Below are positions 26,518 to 34,388 of a stretch of 38,767 nucleotides of DNA, piece after piece. Both the position numbers and the translations under genes were made by a program. Under the pieces are notes generated by a model. That model made no database searches. It saw only the letters and a list, made by a program, of their open reading frames with translations, and was not told the DNA's origin. The stretch is from Melioribacteraceae bacterium (GTDB lineage Bacteria; Bacteroidota; Ignavibacteria; Ignavibacteriales; Melioribacteraceae). The stretch covers positions 1 to 38,767 of the forward strand of contig WGCV01000030.1 of NCBI GenBank assembly GCA_015493615.1. The letters run 5' to 3'. How positions within the stretch are numbered: position 1 is the first letter of the stretch; every line of letters begins with the position of its first letter.

Positions 26518-26844
26518 TTACCTTAGTAATCGTTCATTTAATATTTCTTGGATATTTCTTCCTCCATCCAGAACAGAATGAATATATATTTGATTATTCT
26601 CAATTTCATAGATTATTCGGTAAGGTTTATAAAGAATTTCCAAATATCTCTTAATTCCGGTAAGTCGCAATTCTTCCGGAATATGACCTCTTTCAGGAAA
26701 TTTTTCTAATTTATAGCAGGTATTTTCGAGCGAGTCCAAAAGTTTATTTGCGGAAGAAATGCTGTCGTTTACGGCGACATAAATAAATATTTCCTTTAAG
26801 TCTTGCTTTGCCTGAGGGTCTATTAATACTTTGTATTTCCTCAT
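26518..26844 (-). CDS. RelE/ParE-family toxin
   Basis: 108 residues with the family layout: KYKVLIDPQAKQDLKEIFIYVA at the start, a helical hairpin (SANKLLDSLENTCYKLEKFPERG), then strands ILYKPYRIIYEIENNQIYIHSVLDGGRN. The YRIIYEI strand and the final arginine-containing strand are typical of ParE/RelE; whether it cuts mRNA or poisons gyrase cannot be told from sequence. It is the second gene of a two-gene module, one base after the antitoxin stop. The antitoxin-first order and close spacing fit a type II system. Confidence 0.9.
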   Translation of the reverse strand: MRKYKVLIDPQAKQDLKEIFIYVAVNDSISSANKLLDSLENTCYKLEKFPERGHIPEELRLTGIKRYLEILYKPYRIIYEIENNQIYIHSVLDGGRNIQEILNERLLR

Positions 26845-26845
26845 T

Positions 26846-27118
26846 TTATTGCAAAGATTTTAGTTCATTTCTCAAATCGTTGAATGTGGATTTAACATCG
26901 GCGGCTTTGCTGTTTTTGTTATTTGTGATTGCCAATAATTTTAACATTGCCATTGTATCTTGCATTTTTTCATAAAGCTTAATGTCCTGAACAACAACTT
27001 TAGCTTCTCCGTTTTGTGTAATCACAAATGTTTTTTGATTTTTGTTAATATCGTCGATTAACTTAGCGGCGTTTGCTTTTAAATAACTTATTGATTTAAC
27101 CGATTCACTTAACTTCAT
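26846..27118 (-). CDS. Phd/YefM-family antitoxin
   Basis: 90 residues. The N-terminal half has the Phd/YefM DNA-binding pattern SISYLKANAAKLIDDINKNQ followed by KTFVITQNGEAKVVVQDIKLYEKM. The C-terminal half is Lys/Asp-rich and likely disordered until it wraps the toxin. The ATG at 27118 has AAGGA about 8 bp upstream. A perfect palindrome at 27134-27151 is placed to act as the autoregulatory operator. Confidence 0.9.
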   Translation of the reverse strand: MKLSESVKSISYLKANAAKLIDDINKNQKTFVITQNGEAKVVVQDIKLYEKMQDTMAMLKLLAITNNKNSKAADVKSTFNDLRNELKSLQ

Positions 27119-27133
27119 AACTCAGTCCTTTTT

Positions 27134-27151
27134 TAGACTAAAAATAGTCTA
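27134..27151. promoter_or_regulatory. Probable operator of the Phd/RelE module
   Basis: TAGACTA-AAAA-TAGTCTA, a perfect 7-bp inverted repeat with a 4-bp spacer, 16 bp upstream of the antitoxin ATG. Phd/YefM antitoxins bind short palindromes at this position, so autoregulation is expected. Confidence 0.6.
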
Positions 27152-27297
27152 TCCCGATCTTTATTGCAAGATGTTTTTTAGAGAAATTATTGCAAAACAT
27201 AGAATTGTCATAATGAGTTTGCCAAGCCGGACAAGTTGCGGGATAAAGAATTTACTTCTGCCGCTTTTTGCAGTTCTGTTCGAAAGGAATTTTGCGG

Positions 27298-27362
27298 TCA
27301 TTGCGAGGAGTCCCGCCAAGGCGGAGCGACACTCCGATAAAAAACATCGGAATTCGCAATGA
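27298..27362. repeat. REP-like element with outer stem and two inner hairpins
   Basis: The outer arms TCATTGCGA (27298-27306) and TCGCAATGA (27354-27362) are perfect complements. Inside are CCGCC-AA-GGCGG and CCGAT/ATCGG hairpins, giving a three-way-junction shape. About half of it recurs in opposite orientation at 29458-29489. It lies in the 406-bp gap between the antitoxin and nfo, which contains no gene. Confidence 0.65.
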
Positions 27363-27393
27363 CAAATTTCGGTTTAATCGTGTAATTCCTTTT

Positions 27394-27456
27394 CGTTTTA
27401 CGTCTTCCGTTTAACGTTTTCCGTCTTACGTTTAGCGTCTCGCGTCTTGCGTTTTT
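27394..27456. repeat. Heptamer minisatellite, nine CGTYTNN units
   Basis: Nine consecutive seven-base units (CGTTTTA, CGTCTTC, CGTTTAA, CGTTTTC, CGTCTTA, CGTTTAG, CGTCTCG, CGTCTTG, CGTTTTT) with invariant CGT and no indels. It is located about 70 bp downstream of the nfo stop. The same unit recurs at 925-973, overlapping the end of another gene. Confidence 0.85.
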
Positions 27457-27524
27457 CTTACCTCTCCCCTCTAACCTCTAACGATTTAAGGTTTAACCAA
27501 GTGTGATTTGACTTTACTGAGAAC

Positions 27525-28379
27525 TTATTTTCTGATTAAAGACCTTAAAACCTTCAGGTTTTCCAAATCCTCAAGCTGCTCTTTTCCTTTCGGCGTTTCA
27601 AGAATCTTGGGAACGCGGAAAAGCCGTTCGTCGTTCATAATATTGGCGAAACCATCAAGTCCGATAAATCCTTTCCCGATATGCTCATGACGGTCAACGC
27701 GCGAGCCAAGCTCCTTTTTGCTGTCGTTCATGTGAAAACATTGCAGACGCTCCAAACCGATTGTTTCGTCGAACTCGGTCATTGTCCTGTTATAAGCGCT
27801 TTCGCTCCGAATATCATATCCTGCGGCAAAAATGTGCGCCGTGTCGATGCAGACCGACATCCGCTCCTTCTCTTCAACCTTGTCGATTATTTTGGCAATA
27901 TGCTCAAACTTGTAACCGAGATTTGTTCCCTGTCCCGCAGTAAGCTCAAGCATGCTGCTTACTTCAAATCCTTTCGTCTGCCGATGCGCCCAATTTATCG
28001 ATTCGGCAATAAGGTTCAAACCGTAATCTTCTCCTTTTCCGCCGTGCGCTCCGGGATGAAAATTAAGATACTTTATCCCAAGCTGCTCGCAACGCGTAAG
28101 TTCGTCAACAAAGGCGTTGCGCGATTTTTCCAAATTCGTTTCATCTTTAGCGCAGAGGTTTATCAGATAGGAATCATGACTTACGACATAACCGATATTT
28201 GATTGCTCAATTAAGTTTTTATATCGTTCGATTTCCTTTTCTTCCAAAGGTTTTGCCTGCCAGCGGTTGTTGTTTTTGGTGAAAATCTGCATTGCTGTAA
28301 AACCGAGTTTTTCCGCCCGCTCAACCGCTTTTGAAACGCCTCCGGCTGTGGATGTGTGCGCTCCGAGTAACTGCTCCAT
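27525..28379 (-). CDS. nfo: Endonuclease IV (AP endonuclease)
   Basis: Cuts DNA 5' of abasic sites in base-excision repair; a tri-zinc TIM barrel. About 284 residues from the chosen start, normal for the family. Landmarks: LGAHTSTAGGVSKAVERA at the N-terminus, AMQIFTKNNNRWQ, SHDSYLINLC, the metal-binding LNFHPGAHGG, LELTAGQGTNLGY, VCIDTAHIFAAGYD, CFHMNDSKKELGSRVDRHEHIGKG. All expected His/Asp/Glu ligand segments are visible. Longer starts exist at 28430 (GTG) and 28403 (ATG), but the ATG at 28379 begins next to the conserved LGAHTS and has AAGGA upstream. It is divergent from prmA and bracketed, with prmA, by two toxin-antitoxin modules. Confidence 0.95.
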   Translation of the reverse strand: MEQLLGAHTSTAGGVSKAVERAEKLGFTAMQIFTKNNNRWQAKPLEEKEIERYKNLIEQSNIGYVVSHDSYLINLCAKDETNLEKSRNAFVDELTRCEQLGIKYLNFHPGAHGGKGEDYGLNLIAESINWAHRQTKGFEVSSMLELTAGQGTNLGYKFEHIAKIIDKVEEKERMSVCIDTAHIFAAGYDIRSESAYNRTMTEFDETIGLERLQCFHMNDSKKELGSRVDRHEHIGKGFIGLDGFANIMNDERLFRVPKILETPKGKEQLEDLENLKVLRSLIRK

Positions 28380-28525
28380 AATCAATTTTTCCTTAAAAGT
28401 CATTTTAATCAAATAATAAATATAGCGCACTGTTGCGAAATATACATCGAATATTTTCTTCCGAAAAGGAAACCGGATAATTTATTATTTTAGATTATCG
28501 AAATTAATGAAGAAGGAAAAAGTAA

Positions 28526-29371
28526 ATGAAAAGTTTTACGGAATATAAGATTAAATTTTTGCCCTTTAATGCCGACTTGGTAACCGGAGTTTTGTGGACA
28601 CTCGAAATTGAGGGAATTGTTGAAAACGAAGATTCAATTTCAGTTTATTCCGACTCAAATAAAAAGAAGACAAAACGGGAGTTGGAAAACTTGTTGGAAA
28701 GTCTCGTAAAAGAGGGAGTAATCGAACGGTATTTAATTTCCTCCTCGGATGTTGAAAACCGCAACTGGAACGAGGAATGGGAAAAAGGTTTAAAGGTTAT
28801 TGAGATTTCGGACAGAATTACGATAAAGCCGACTTTCAGAGATTATGAAAATAGTTCCGGTAAAATAGTTATTGAAATTGATCCGAAAATGTCTTTCGGA
28901 ACAGGCGAACATCAAACGACGAGAATTATGCTCGCATTTCTTGAAAAATATGTAAAGGGCGGCGAAAAAATTCTTGATGTCGGAAGCGGAACGGCTGTGC
29001 TTTCGATTGCTTCAATTCTGTTGGGAGCCGAATCGGCGATAGCTTTTGATATTAACGAATGGGCTTTTGAAAACGGAATCGAAAACGTAAGGTTAAACGG
29101 ATTGGAAGATAAAATTGATGTCCGCAACGCCGAAATTACAGAAATCCGGGAAGAGGATTTTGATATGGTTTTGGCGAACATAAATACGCATATAATTTTG
29201 TCGATAAAGGAAGCTCTTGCCGAAAAAGTGAAACAAGGCGGATATTTATTCCTTTCCGGATTGCTGAATTACGACGAAGAAAAACTGATAAAAGTATTTC
29301 AAGACTTCTCTTTTGAGTTTATCGAAAAGCAAAGAGGCGGTGATTGGAGCGGACTTGTTTTCAGGAAATAG
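28526..29371 (+). CDS. prmA: Ribosomal protein L11 methyltransferase
   Basis: A SAM-dependent methyltransferase that trimethylates ribosomal protein L11. 281 residues. The N-terminal substrate-recognition domain is about 1-95, with the linker NRNWNEEWEKGLKVIEI characteristic of PrmA. The Rossmann domain has FGTGEHQTT (about 131-139), SAM motif I ILDVGSGTAVLSIAS, acidic residue in AIAFDINEWA, and LANINTH in place of the catalytic NPPY-type motif, as normal in PrmA. The start has GAAGGAAAAAG upstream. It is monocistronic as far as can be seen; the 381 bp after it are repeats. Confidence 0.95.
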   Translation: MKSFTEYKIKFLPFNADLVTGVLWTLEIEGIVENEDSISVYSDSNKKKTKRELENLLESLVKEGVIERYLISSSDVENRNWNEEWEKGLKVIEISDRITIKPTFRDYENSSGKIVIEIDPKMSFGTGEHQTTRIMLAFLEKYVKGGEKILDVGSGTAVLSIASILLGAESAIAFDINEWAFENGIENVRLNGLEDKIDVRNAEITEIREEDFDMVLANINTHIILSIKEALAEKVKQGGYLFLSGLLNYDEEKLIKVFQDFSFEFIEKQRGGDWSGLVFRK

Positions 29372-29457
29372 AATAAGTGAAAAAGCGATTTGTAAATTGT
29401 TTTAAAGAGGAAGAAAAACGTTTTTTATAATAGGATGCTTTGGGTAGCCTCATTTTG

Positions 29458-29489
29458 TCATTGCGAACTCCGATGTTTTTTATCGGAGT
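29458..29489. repeat. Partial REP copy, mirrored relative to 27298-27362
   Basis: TCATTGCGA (29458-29466) followed by the perfect hairpin ACTCCGAT (29467-29474)/ATCGGAGT (29482-29489). The reverse complement of the REP at 27298-27362 begins the same way and matches nearly base for base over about 34 nt. Confidence 0.65.
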
Positions 29490-29560
29490 GTGGCAATCTC
29501 CAATATTATGGTAGATTGCTTTCTTATAAAACTCGTCGTAATAATTTAACTATAAGAAAC

Positions 29561-29699
29561 CTTTGCATAACCTAAATTTGTCATATTGAGTCCGCCAATC
29601 CGCCAAGGCGGGATCAGAATGACAAATAAATTGAGTTATGCAAAGCATTCTATAATTTTTAGAGGTTATGCAAAGACTTCTAATAAATTTCTTTGCATA
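29561..29699. repeat. Nested inverted repeat and CTTTGCATA boxes
   Basis: Three nested arm pairs: CTTTGCATAAC (29561-29571)/GTTATGCAAAG (29635-29645), ATTTGTCAT (29576-29584)/ATGACAAAT (29619-29627), and an inner CCGCC-AA-GGCGG. A further TATGCAAAG is at 29667-29675 and CTTTGCATA at 29691-29699. Together with the partial REP upstream, this fills the 381-bp gap between prmA and the second toxin-antitoxin module; no gene is visible in the gap. Confidence 0.65.
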
Positions 29700-29710
29700 T
29701 TAGTTTATTA

Positions 29711-29736
29711 AAGTTTATATTAAAAAGTATAAACTT
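29711..29736. promoter_or_regulatory. Probable operator of the Phd/VapC module
   Basis: AAGTTTATA (29711-29719) and TATAAACTT (29728-29736) form a perfect 9-bp inverted repeat with an 8-bp spacer, 16 bp before the antitoxin ATG. Position and symmetry fit an autoregulated antitoxin operator. Confidence 0.6.
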
Positions 29737-29752
29737 AAGGGAGAGTAAAAAT

Positions 29753-29992
29753 ATGTATTCAACGGCAAAGGATTTAAGATTCAACACAAAAGAACTACTT
29801 GAGTCCGTTTCTCGAGGAGAGGAAGTGATTATCACATTTCACGGAAAACCTTATGCTAAATTAGTGCCTCTCAATAAAACAGAAAAAAAGATAAAAGAAA
29901 CGAATGAACTTTTCGGGATATGGAAGGATAGAGATGATTTGGAAGATGTTGCTTCTTATGTTCGCAAATTAAGAAAAGGGCGAGTTTTATGA
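29753..29992 (+). CDS. Phd/YefM-type antitoxin of a VapC module
   Basis: About 79 residues: MYSTAKDLRFNTKELLESVSRGEEVIITFHGKPYAKLVPL is the prevent-host-death pattern, with a charged toxin-binding tail (FGIWKDRDDLEDVASYVRKL). A frame extends upstream to 29693, but the ATG at 29753 has AAGGGAGAG at ideal distance and starts the conserved domain; the upstream stretch is the operator region. The stop overlaps the toxin start by 4 bp (ATGA), a coupling seen in most such pairs. Confidence 0.88.
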   Translation: MYSTAKDLRFNTKELLESVSRGEEVIITFHGKPYAKLVPLNKTEKKIKETNELFGIWKDRDDLEDVASYVRKLRKGRVL

Positions 29993-30369
29993 TCATGATC
30001 GATTCCGATGTTTTAATTTGGTATTTGCGGGGAAACGCCAAAGCAAAAACAACAATTGAAAGTTTGGACGGTTTTTTTATTTCGGTAGTAACTTATATGG
30101 AATTGGTACAGGGAATGCGAAACAAGCGGGAACTGACGCTTCTGCGAGCGGCGTTGCGAGAATGGAACGCAAAAGTTTTATTTATAAACGAAGATATTTC
30201 CGCAAAAGCAATGTTTCTTGTCGAGCAGCATTATTTAAGTAATTCAATGATGCTTGCCGATGCGCTTATCGCTTCCACGGCTATTTCAAACGGACTTAAA
30301 CTATTAACTGGTAATGCGAAACATTATAAAATAATTAAGAACTTAGAGCTGCAAAGTTTTAAGCCGTAA
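29989..30369 (+). CDS. vapC: PIN-domain ribonuclease toxin (VapC family)
   Basis: 126 residues with the acidic PIN residues in order: Asp5 (and Asp7) in MIDSDVLIWYL, Glu38 in TYMELVQG, Asp91 in MLADALIASTA, then LLTGNAKHYKII. VapC enzymes are metal-dependent RNases that usually cleave initiator tRNA or rRNA; the target is not predictable here. Either of two early ATG codons (29989 or 29995) could start it; the first overlaps the antitoxin stop. Confidence 0.92.
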   Translation: MIMIDSDVLIWYLRGNAKAKTTIESLDGFFISVVTYMELVQGMRNKRELTLLRAALREWNAKVLFINEDISAKAMFLVEQHYLSNSMMLADALIASTAISNGLKLLTGNAKHYKIIKNLELQSFKP

Positions 30370-30401
30370 AATTTTTTTAATCACTTTGGAATTTTGATTC
30401 T

Positions 30402-30965
30402 ATGATTTATCAAGCGTTAAAAAAATATTCCAACTGGAAAGTTATTTTGTCGTTGCTGATATTGACTCTGCTCTTTATGTCGGTAGTTTTCCCCCATTAC
30501 GAAGCCAAAATAAATAAAGCGGCAAATGAGAAAGTCCGGATTTTAGACGCAAGATTCAGCTACAACTTCGAGCAGGTTAATTCCCTTTTTTCCAAGATGG
30601 GAAGCAAGGGAAGAGACGCTTACCATTTTATCGCCGCCAATGTCGATATGGTTTATCCCATTGTTTACGGACTCTTTTTCATTTTATCGATTGCATCATT
30701 TCTAAAAAAGATTTTTCCCGAAAGACCCAAAATAATGCTGGTGGCGTTAATTCCTCTGATTGCGGTATTGTTCGATTACTTGGAAAATTTTAATACATTG
30801 AAGATGCTCGGTAATTTCCCGAACATCACTCCGGGCGAAGTTGCCAACGGCGCGCTCTTTACACAACTTAAATGGGAGTTTATTGCAATCTCTATCTTTT
30901 TAATTTTGATTCTTGCCGCGGCGGCAGGTATAAGAAAGTTGTTGTTAAAAGCTAACTCCAAATAA
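30402..30965 (+). CDS. Hypothetical membrane protein, about four helices
   Basis: 187 residues, not recognised. Hydrophobic helices at about 14-32, 81-101, 109-127 and 160-180. Between the first two lies a soluble segment of about 50 residues with a charged helix (KINKAANEKVRILDARFSYN). PNITPGEVANGALFTQLKW forms the loop before the last helix. It has no signal peptidase site, so it is probably an inner-membrane protein. It stands alone between vapC (33-bp gap) and typA (144-bp gap) in the same direction. Confidence 0.7.
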   Translation: MIYQALKKYSNWKVILSLLILTLLFMSVVFPHYEAKINKAANEKVRILDARFSYNFEQVNSLFSKMGSKGRDAYHFIAANVDMVYPIVYGLFFILSIASFLKKIFPERPKIMLVALIPLIAVLFDYLENFNTLKMLGNFPNITPGEVANGALFTQLKWEFIAISIFLILILAAAAGIRKLLLKANSK

Positions 30966-30986
30966 GCATTTAACTAACTTTGCACG

Positions 30987-31017
30987 CAGATATTTAATAT
31001 TTCCCGGCGAATATCTG
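30987..31017 (+). terminator. Hairpin in the gap before typA, possible terminator
   Basis: CAGATATT (30987-30994) pairs with AATATCTG (31010-31017) over a 15-nt loop, and a TTTTTT run appears about ten bases later. It lies 21 bp after the membrane-protein stop. The stem is A/T-rich, so termination would be weak. Confidence 0.35.
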
Positions 31018-31109
31018 TTTCCTCCGTTTTTTATGAGTTTTCTCATATTTAGGAATATCCTCAAAGATTAATTATCTTTAATGTTAATTTTTATTTAATA
31101 AAGGACACG

Positions 31110-32921
31110 ATGAAAAGTATAAGAAATATCGCAATAATTGCGCATGTTGACCATGGAAAGACAACGCTGGTAGATCAAATCTTGAAGCAGAGTAAAATTT
31201 TCAGAGATAATCAGGTAATGCAGGAACGCATTTTGGATTCCAACGATTTGGAGCGCGAAAGAGGCATTACAATTTTATCCAAAAATATTTCAGTAACATA
31301 TAACGATGTAAAAATAAATTTAATCGATACTCCCGGGCACTCCGATTTCGGCGGCGAGGTTGAGCGCGTTTTGAAAATGGCGGACGGCGTTCTGCTCCTT
31401 GTTGACTCCTTTGAAGGACCTATGCCGCAGACGAGATTTGTGCTGCAAAAAGCGCTTAATCTCAATCTGATTCCGATTGTGGTAATTAACAAAATAGACA
31501 GACCCGACAATCGTCCCGAGGAAGTTTTGGACGAAATTTACGATTTGTTTATCGACCTTGACGCATCCGAAGATCAGCTTGATTTTCCGGTGGTTTACGC
31601 AAGCGGAAGAAACGGCTGGGCTGTTACCGATTTGAAGGATGAGCCTGTTGACCTTTCTCCTCTTCTCGATGTGGTACTGGAAAATATTCCCGCTCCTCCC
31701 GAAAATCCGGGCCCGCTGCAGATGCAAATTACATCGATAGATTACAGCGATTATGTCGGGCAAATCGGCATCGGGCGAGTTTACAGAGGCGATCTTGATA
31801 AATCAAAACCGGTTTCGATTATCAGGCGCGACGGCTCGATTTCTCCCGTTTCGATTAAGCAGCTTTTTGTTTTTGAAGGACTTCAGAAAAAGGAAGTTGA
31901 GTTTGTTCATAACGGCGATATTTGTTCGATAGTCGGTTTGGAAAAAATTGACATCGGCGATACGATTGCCGACAGGGAAAAGCCGGAGCCGCTTCCCATT
32001 GTCGCAATCGACGAACCGACAATCAGCATGTATTTTACTACAAACACTTCCCCCTTTTACGGAAGAGAAGGTAAATATGTAACATCGCGGCAGTTGCGCG
32101 ACAGACTTTTTAAAGAGCTGGAGCGGAATGTTGCTTTGCGCGTTGAAGAAACCGCATCGCCCGATACATTTAAGGTTTCGGGACGCGGAGTGCTTCATCT
32201 TTCGATATTGATTGAAAACATGCGACGCGAAGGTTACGAGCTTGCCGTCGGTCCTCCCAAAGTTATTTACAAGGCAATCGAAGGAAAAAAAGCCGAGCCG
32301 ATTGAACTCCTTACTGTTGACGTTCCCGCCGAATATGCGGGCAAGGTAATCGAGATTGTCGGTAATAAAAAAGGAGAGATGATGAAAATGGAAAGCAAAG
32401 GAAGTTTGAATCATCTTGAGTTTCATATTCCTTCGAGAGGTTTAATGGGATTGCGAAACAGAATAATGACGGCGACTTCCGGCGAAGGAATAATTCACCA
32501 TCAATTTTATCAGTACGAATTTTTCAAAGGTTCGATTGTTCATCGTCAGAACGGCGTGCTGATTTCAATGGGCGAAGGAGCCGCAACCGCTTACGCAATC
32601 GATTCTCTGCAGGACAGAGGAAGATTTTTTATTGATCCGGGCGATGTTGTTTACGCGGGGCAGGTAATCGGTGAAAACGCAAAAGCAATTGATATTGAAG
32701 TGAATGTTCAGCGCGGGAAAAAATTAACCAACATGCGCGCGGCAGGTTCGGATAAAGCGGCAAAAATCGCTCCGGCAGTTAAGTTCACGCTTGAGGAAAG
32801 TCTTGAATTTATTGAGGATGACGAGCTTGTCGAAGTTACTCCCAAGTCGATTAGAATGAGAAAGATTTATCTTGACACACACGAAAGGAAAAGATATAAT
32901 CTTAATAAATTGAAAAATTAA
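31110..32921 (+). CDS. typA: Ribosome-associated GTPase TypA/BipA
   Basis: A translational GTPase of the EF-G/LepA class that helps 50S assembly and stress adaptation. 603 residues, the usual length. G motifs: G1 AHVDHGKTT (11-19), G2 RGITI, G3 DTPGHSDF, G4 NKIDRPD. Family-specific C-terminal blocks include FHIPSRGLMGLRNRIMTATSGEG and MGEGAATAYAIDSLQDRG, and the end VTPKSIRMRKIYLDTHERKR is typical of TypA rather than LepA. AAAGGA precedes the ATG. cysS follows after 26 bp, suggesting cotranscription. Confidence 0.98.
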   Translation: MKSIRNIAIIAHVDHGKTTLVDQILKQSKIFRDNQVMQERILDSNDLERERGITILSKNISVTYNDVKINLIDTPGHSDFGGEVERVLKMADGVLLLVDSFEGPMPQTRFVLQKALNLNLIPIVVINKIDRPDNRPEEVLDEIYDLFIDLDASEDQLDFPVVYASGRNGWAVTDLKDEPVDLSPLLDVVLENIPAPPENPGPLQMQITSIDYSDYVGQIGIGRVYRGDLDKSKPVSIIRRDGSISPVSIKQLFVFEGLQKKEVEFVHNGDICSIVGLEKIDIGDTIADREKPEPLPIVAIDEPTISMYFTTNTSPFYGREGKYVTSRQLRDRLFKELERNVALRVEETASPDTFKVSGRGVLHLSILIENMRREGYELAVGPPKVIYKAIEGKKAEPIELLTVDVPAEYAGKVIEIVGNKKGEMMKMESKGSLNHLEFHIPSRGLMGLRNRIMTATSGEGIIHHQFYQYEFFKGSIVHRQNGVLISMGEGAATAYAIDSLQDRGRFFIDPGDVVYAGQVIGENAKAIDIEVNVQRGKKLTNMRAAGSDKAAKIAPAVKFTLEESLEFIEDDELVEVTPKSIRMRKIYLDTHERKRYNLNKLKN

Positions 32922-32947
32922 TTCGGATTATTTCCCGGAGGTTTAAG

Positions 32948-34360
32948 ATGTTGATATATAATACGCTTGATAGAAAAAAAGAGGAGTTTGTTCCTCCTAA
33001 TCCGCCGCATGTTTCAATGTATGTTTGCGGTCCGACTGTTTACGATTTGTTTCACATCGGAAATGCCCGCTCTTTTGTAATGGGCGATATGATTAGAAGA
33101 TACTTGATTTTCCGCGGATACAAAGTTAAGTATGTTATGAACTTGACTGATGTTGACGATAAAATTATTAAGCGCGCTAACGAATTGGGGGTTGACGCCA
33201 AGGAATACGCCGAAAAATATATCAAAGAATTTTTTAAAGATATTGACGGACTGAAAATTAAACGCGCCGACGCTTATCCCCGCGCCACTCAGCATATCGG
33301 CGACATGGTTGAATTAATTAGCGAGTTGGAAAAAAAGGAAATCGCTTATAACGTTAACGGCGATGTTTTTTACGATGTTTCCAAATTTAAAGATTACGGA
33401 AAATTAAGCGGTAAACGAATTGATGATTTGGAATCGGGCGCAAGAATCGAGATTAATGAAAACAAACACAATCCGCTTGATTTCGCTCTTTGGAAAAAAG
33501 CAAAAGAAGGCGAGCCGGAGTGGGAAAGCCCTTGGGGCAAAGGACGACCCGGCTGGCATATCGAATGTTCCGCCATGAGCATGAAAGAATTGGGACAGAC
33601 GATTGACATTCACGCCGGCGGAAGCGATTTGATTTTTCCCCATCATGAAAATGAGATAGCGCAGAGCGAAGCGGCTACCTGCAAGGACTTTGTGAAATAC
33701 TGGGTGCATTTCGGTTTCCTCAATATCAGGGATGAGAAGATGTCGAAATCTCTCGGCAACTTCTTTACCGCGCGGGATATTCTTAAAAAGTTTTCGGCTG
33801 AAACTGTCAGGCTTTTCTTCAGCCAAACTCATTACGCCGCGCCTCTTAATTTTTCCGAAGAACTTTTGCAGTCCGCATCCAAGGCGTCGGAGAAAATTAT
33901 TACTCTTGCGAAAAAAATTAACGAAAAGCTTAAATCGGAAAATTACGGCGACGAAGAATCTTCCGTGAATTTTGAAAAATACTTCGCCGATTTTACCTCC
34001 GCCGTTGACGATGATTTTAACTTTCCGAAAGGCGTTGCGGTCATCTTTGATTTTGTTCGGGAAGTAAATCGTGAAATGCAGACGGACAAAGAGTTTAAGG
34101 TTGAGTTCTATCAATCGGCAAAAGAATTTCTGGTTAAAACTGCCGAGGAAGTTCTCGGAATTTTAGACTGGAAAGAACTCGAAACGCCTGCGGTTACCGA
34201 TTCCAAAGAGGATGAGCTGATTCGTCTTTTGATTGATTTAAGAGCAAATGCCAAGAAAGAAAAAAATTATGCTCTTGCCGATGAAATAAGAAACCGGCTC
34301 GGCGAAATGGGAATCGTTCTGCAGGACACAAAGGACGGCGTTACTTACACCCGAAAGTAG
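32948..34360 (+). CDS. cysS: Cysteinyl-tRNA synthetase
   Basis: Class I synthetase charging tRNA-Cys. 470 residues. The zinc/cysteine site begins at Cys27 (MYVCGPTVYD); the HIGH-like motif is FHIGNARS (35-42); GWHIECSAM and IFPHHENE supply the remaining zinc ligands; KMSKS appears as EKMSKSLGNFF. C-terminal DALR-type helical domain and a final LADEIRNRLGEMGIVLQD complete it. GGAGG lies before the ATG. A small unknown gene starts just after its stop. Confidence 0.98.
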   Translation: MLIYNTLDRKKEEFVPPNPPHVSMYVCGPTVYDLFHIGNARSFVMGDMIRRYLIFRGYKVKYVMNLTDVDDKIIKRANELGVDAKEYAEKYIKEFFKDIDGLKIKRADAYPRATQHIGDMVELISELEKKEIAYNVNGDVFYDVSKFKDYGKLSGKRIDDLESGARIEINENKHNPLDFALWKKAKEGEPEWESPWGKGRPGWHIECSAMSMKELGQTIDIHAGGSDLIFPHHENEIAQSEAATCKDFVKYWVHFGFLNIRDEKMSKSLGNFFTARDILKKFSAETVRLFFSQTHYAAPLNFSEELLQSASKASEKIITLAKKINEKLKSENYGDEESSVNFEKYFADFTSAVDDDFNFPKGVAVIFDFVREVNREMQTDKEFKVEFYQSAKEFLVKTAEEVLGILDWKELETPAVTDSKEDELIRLLIDLRANAKKEKNYALADEIRNRLGEMGIVLQDTKDGVTYTRK

Positions 34361-34388
34361 TTTCGGCTTGAAATTAAAGCGAAAGATA

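Noticed and set aside
28380-28430. Extended N-terminus of endonuclease IV from a GTG at 28430 or ATG at 28403
   Set aside because: The added residues are not part of the conserved domain and lack a ribosome-binding site; the ATG at 28379 fits better.
31803-32426. 207-codon open frame antisense to typA
   Set aside because: Overlaps conserved TypA coding sequence; no start context or homologous pattern.
33404-34114. 236-codon open frame antisense to cysS
   Set aside because: Entirely within cysS; Phe/Lys/Arg-rich shadow translation with no recognisable domain.
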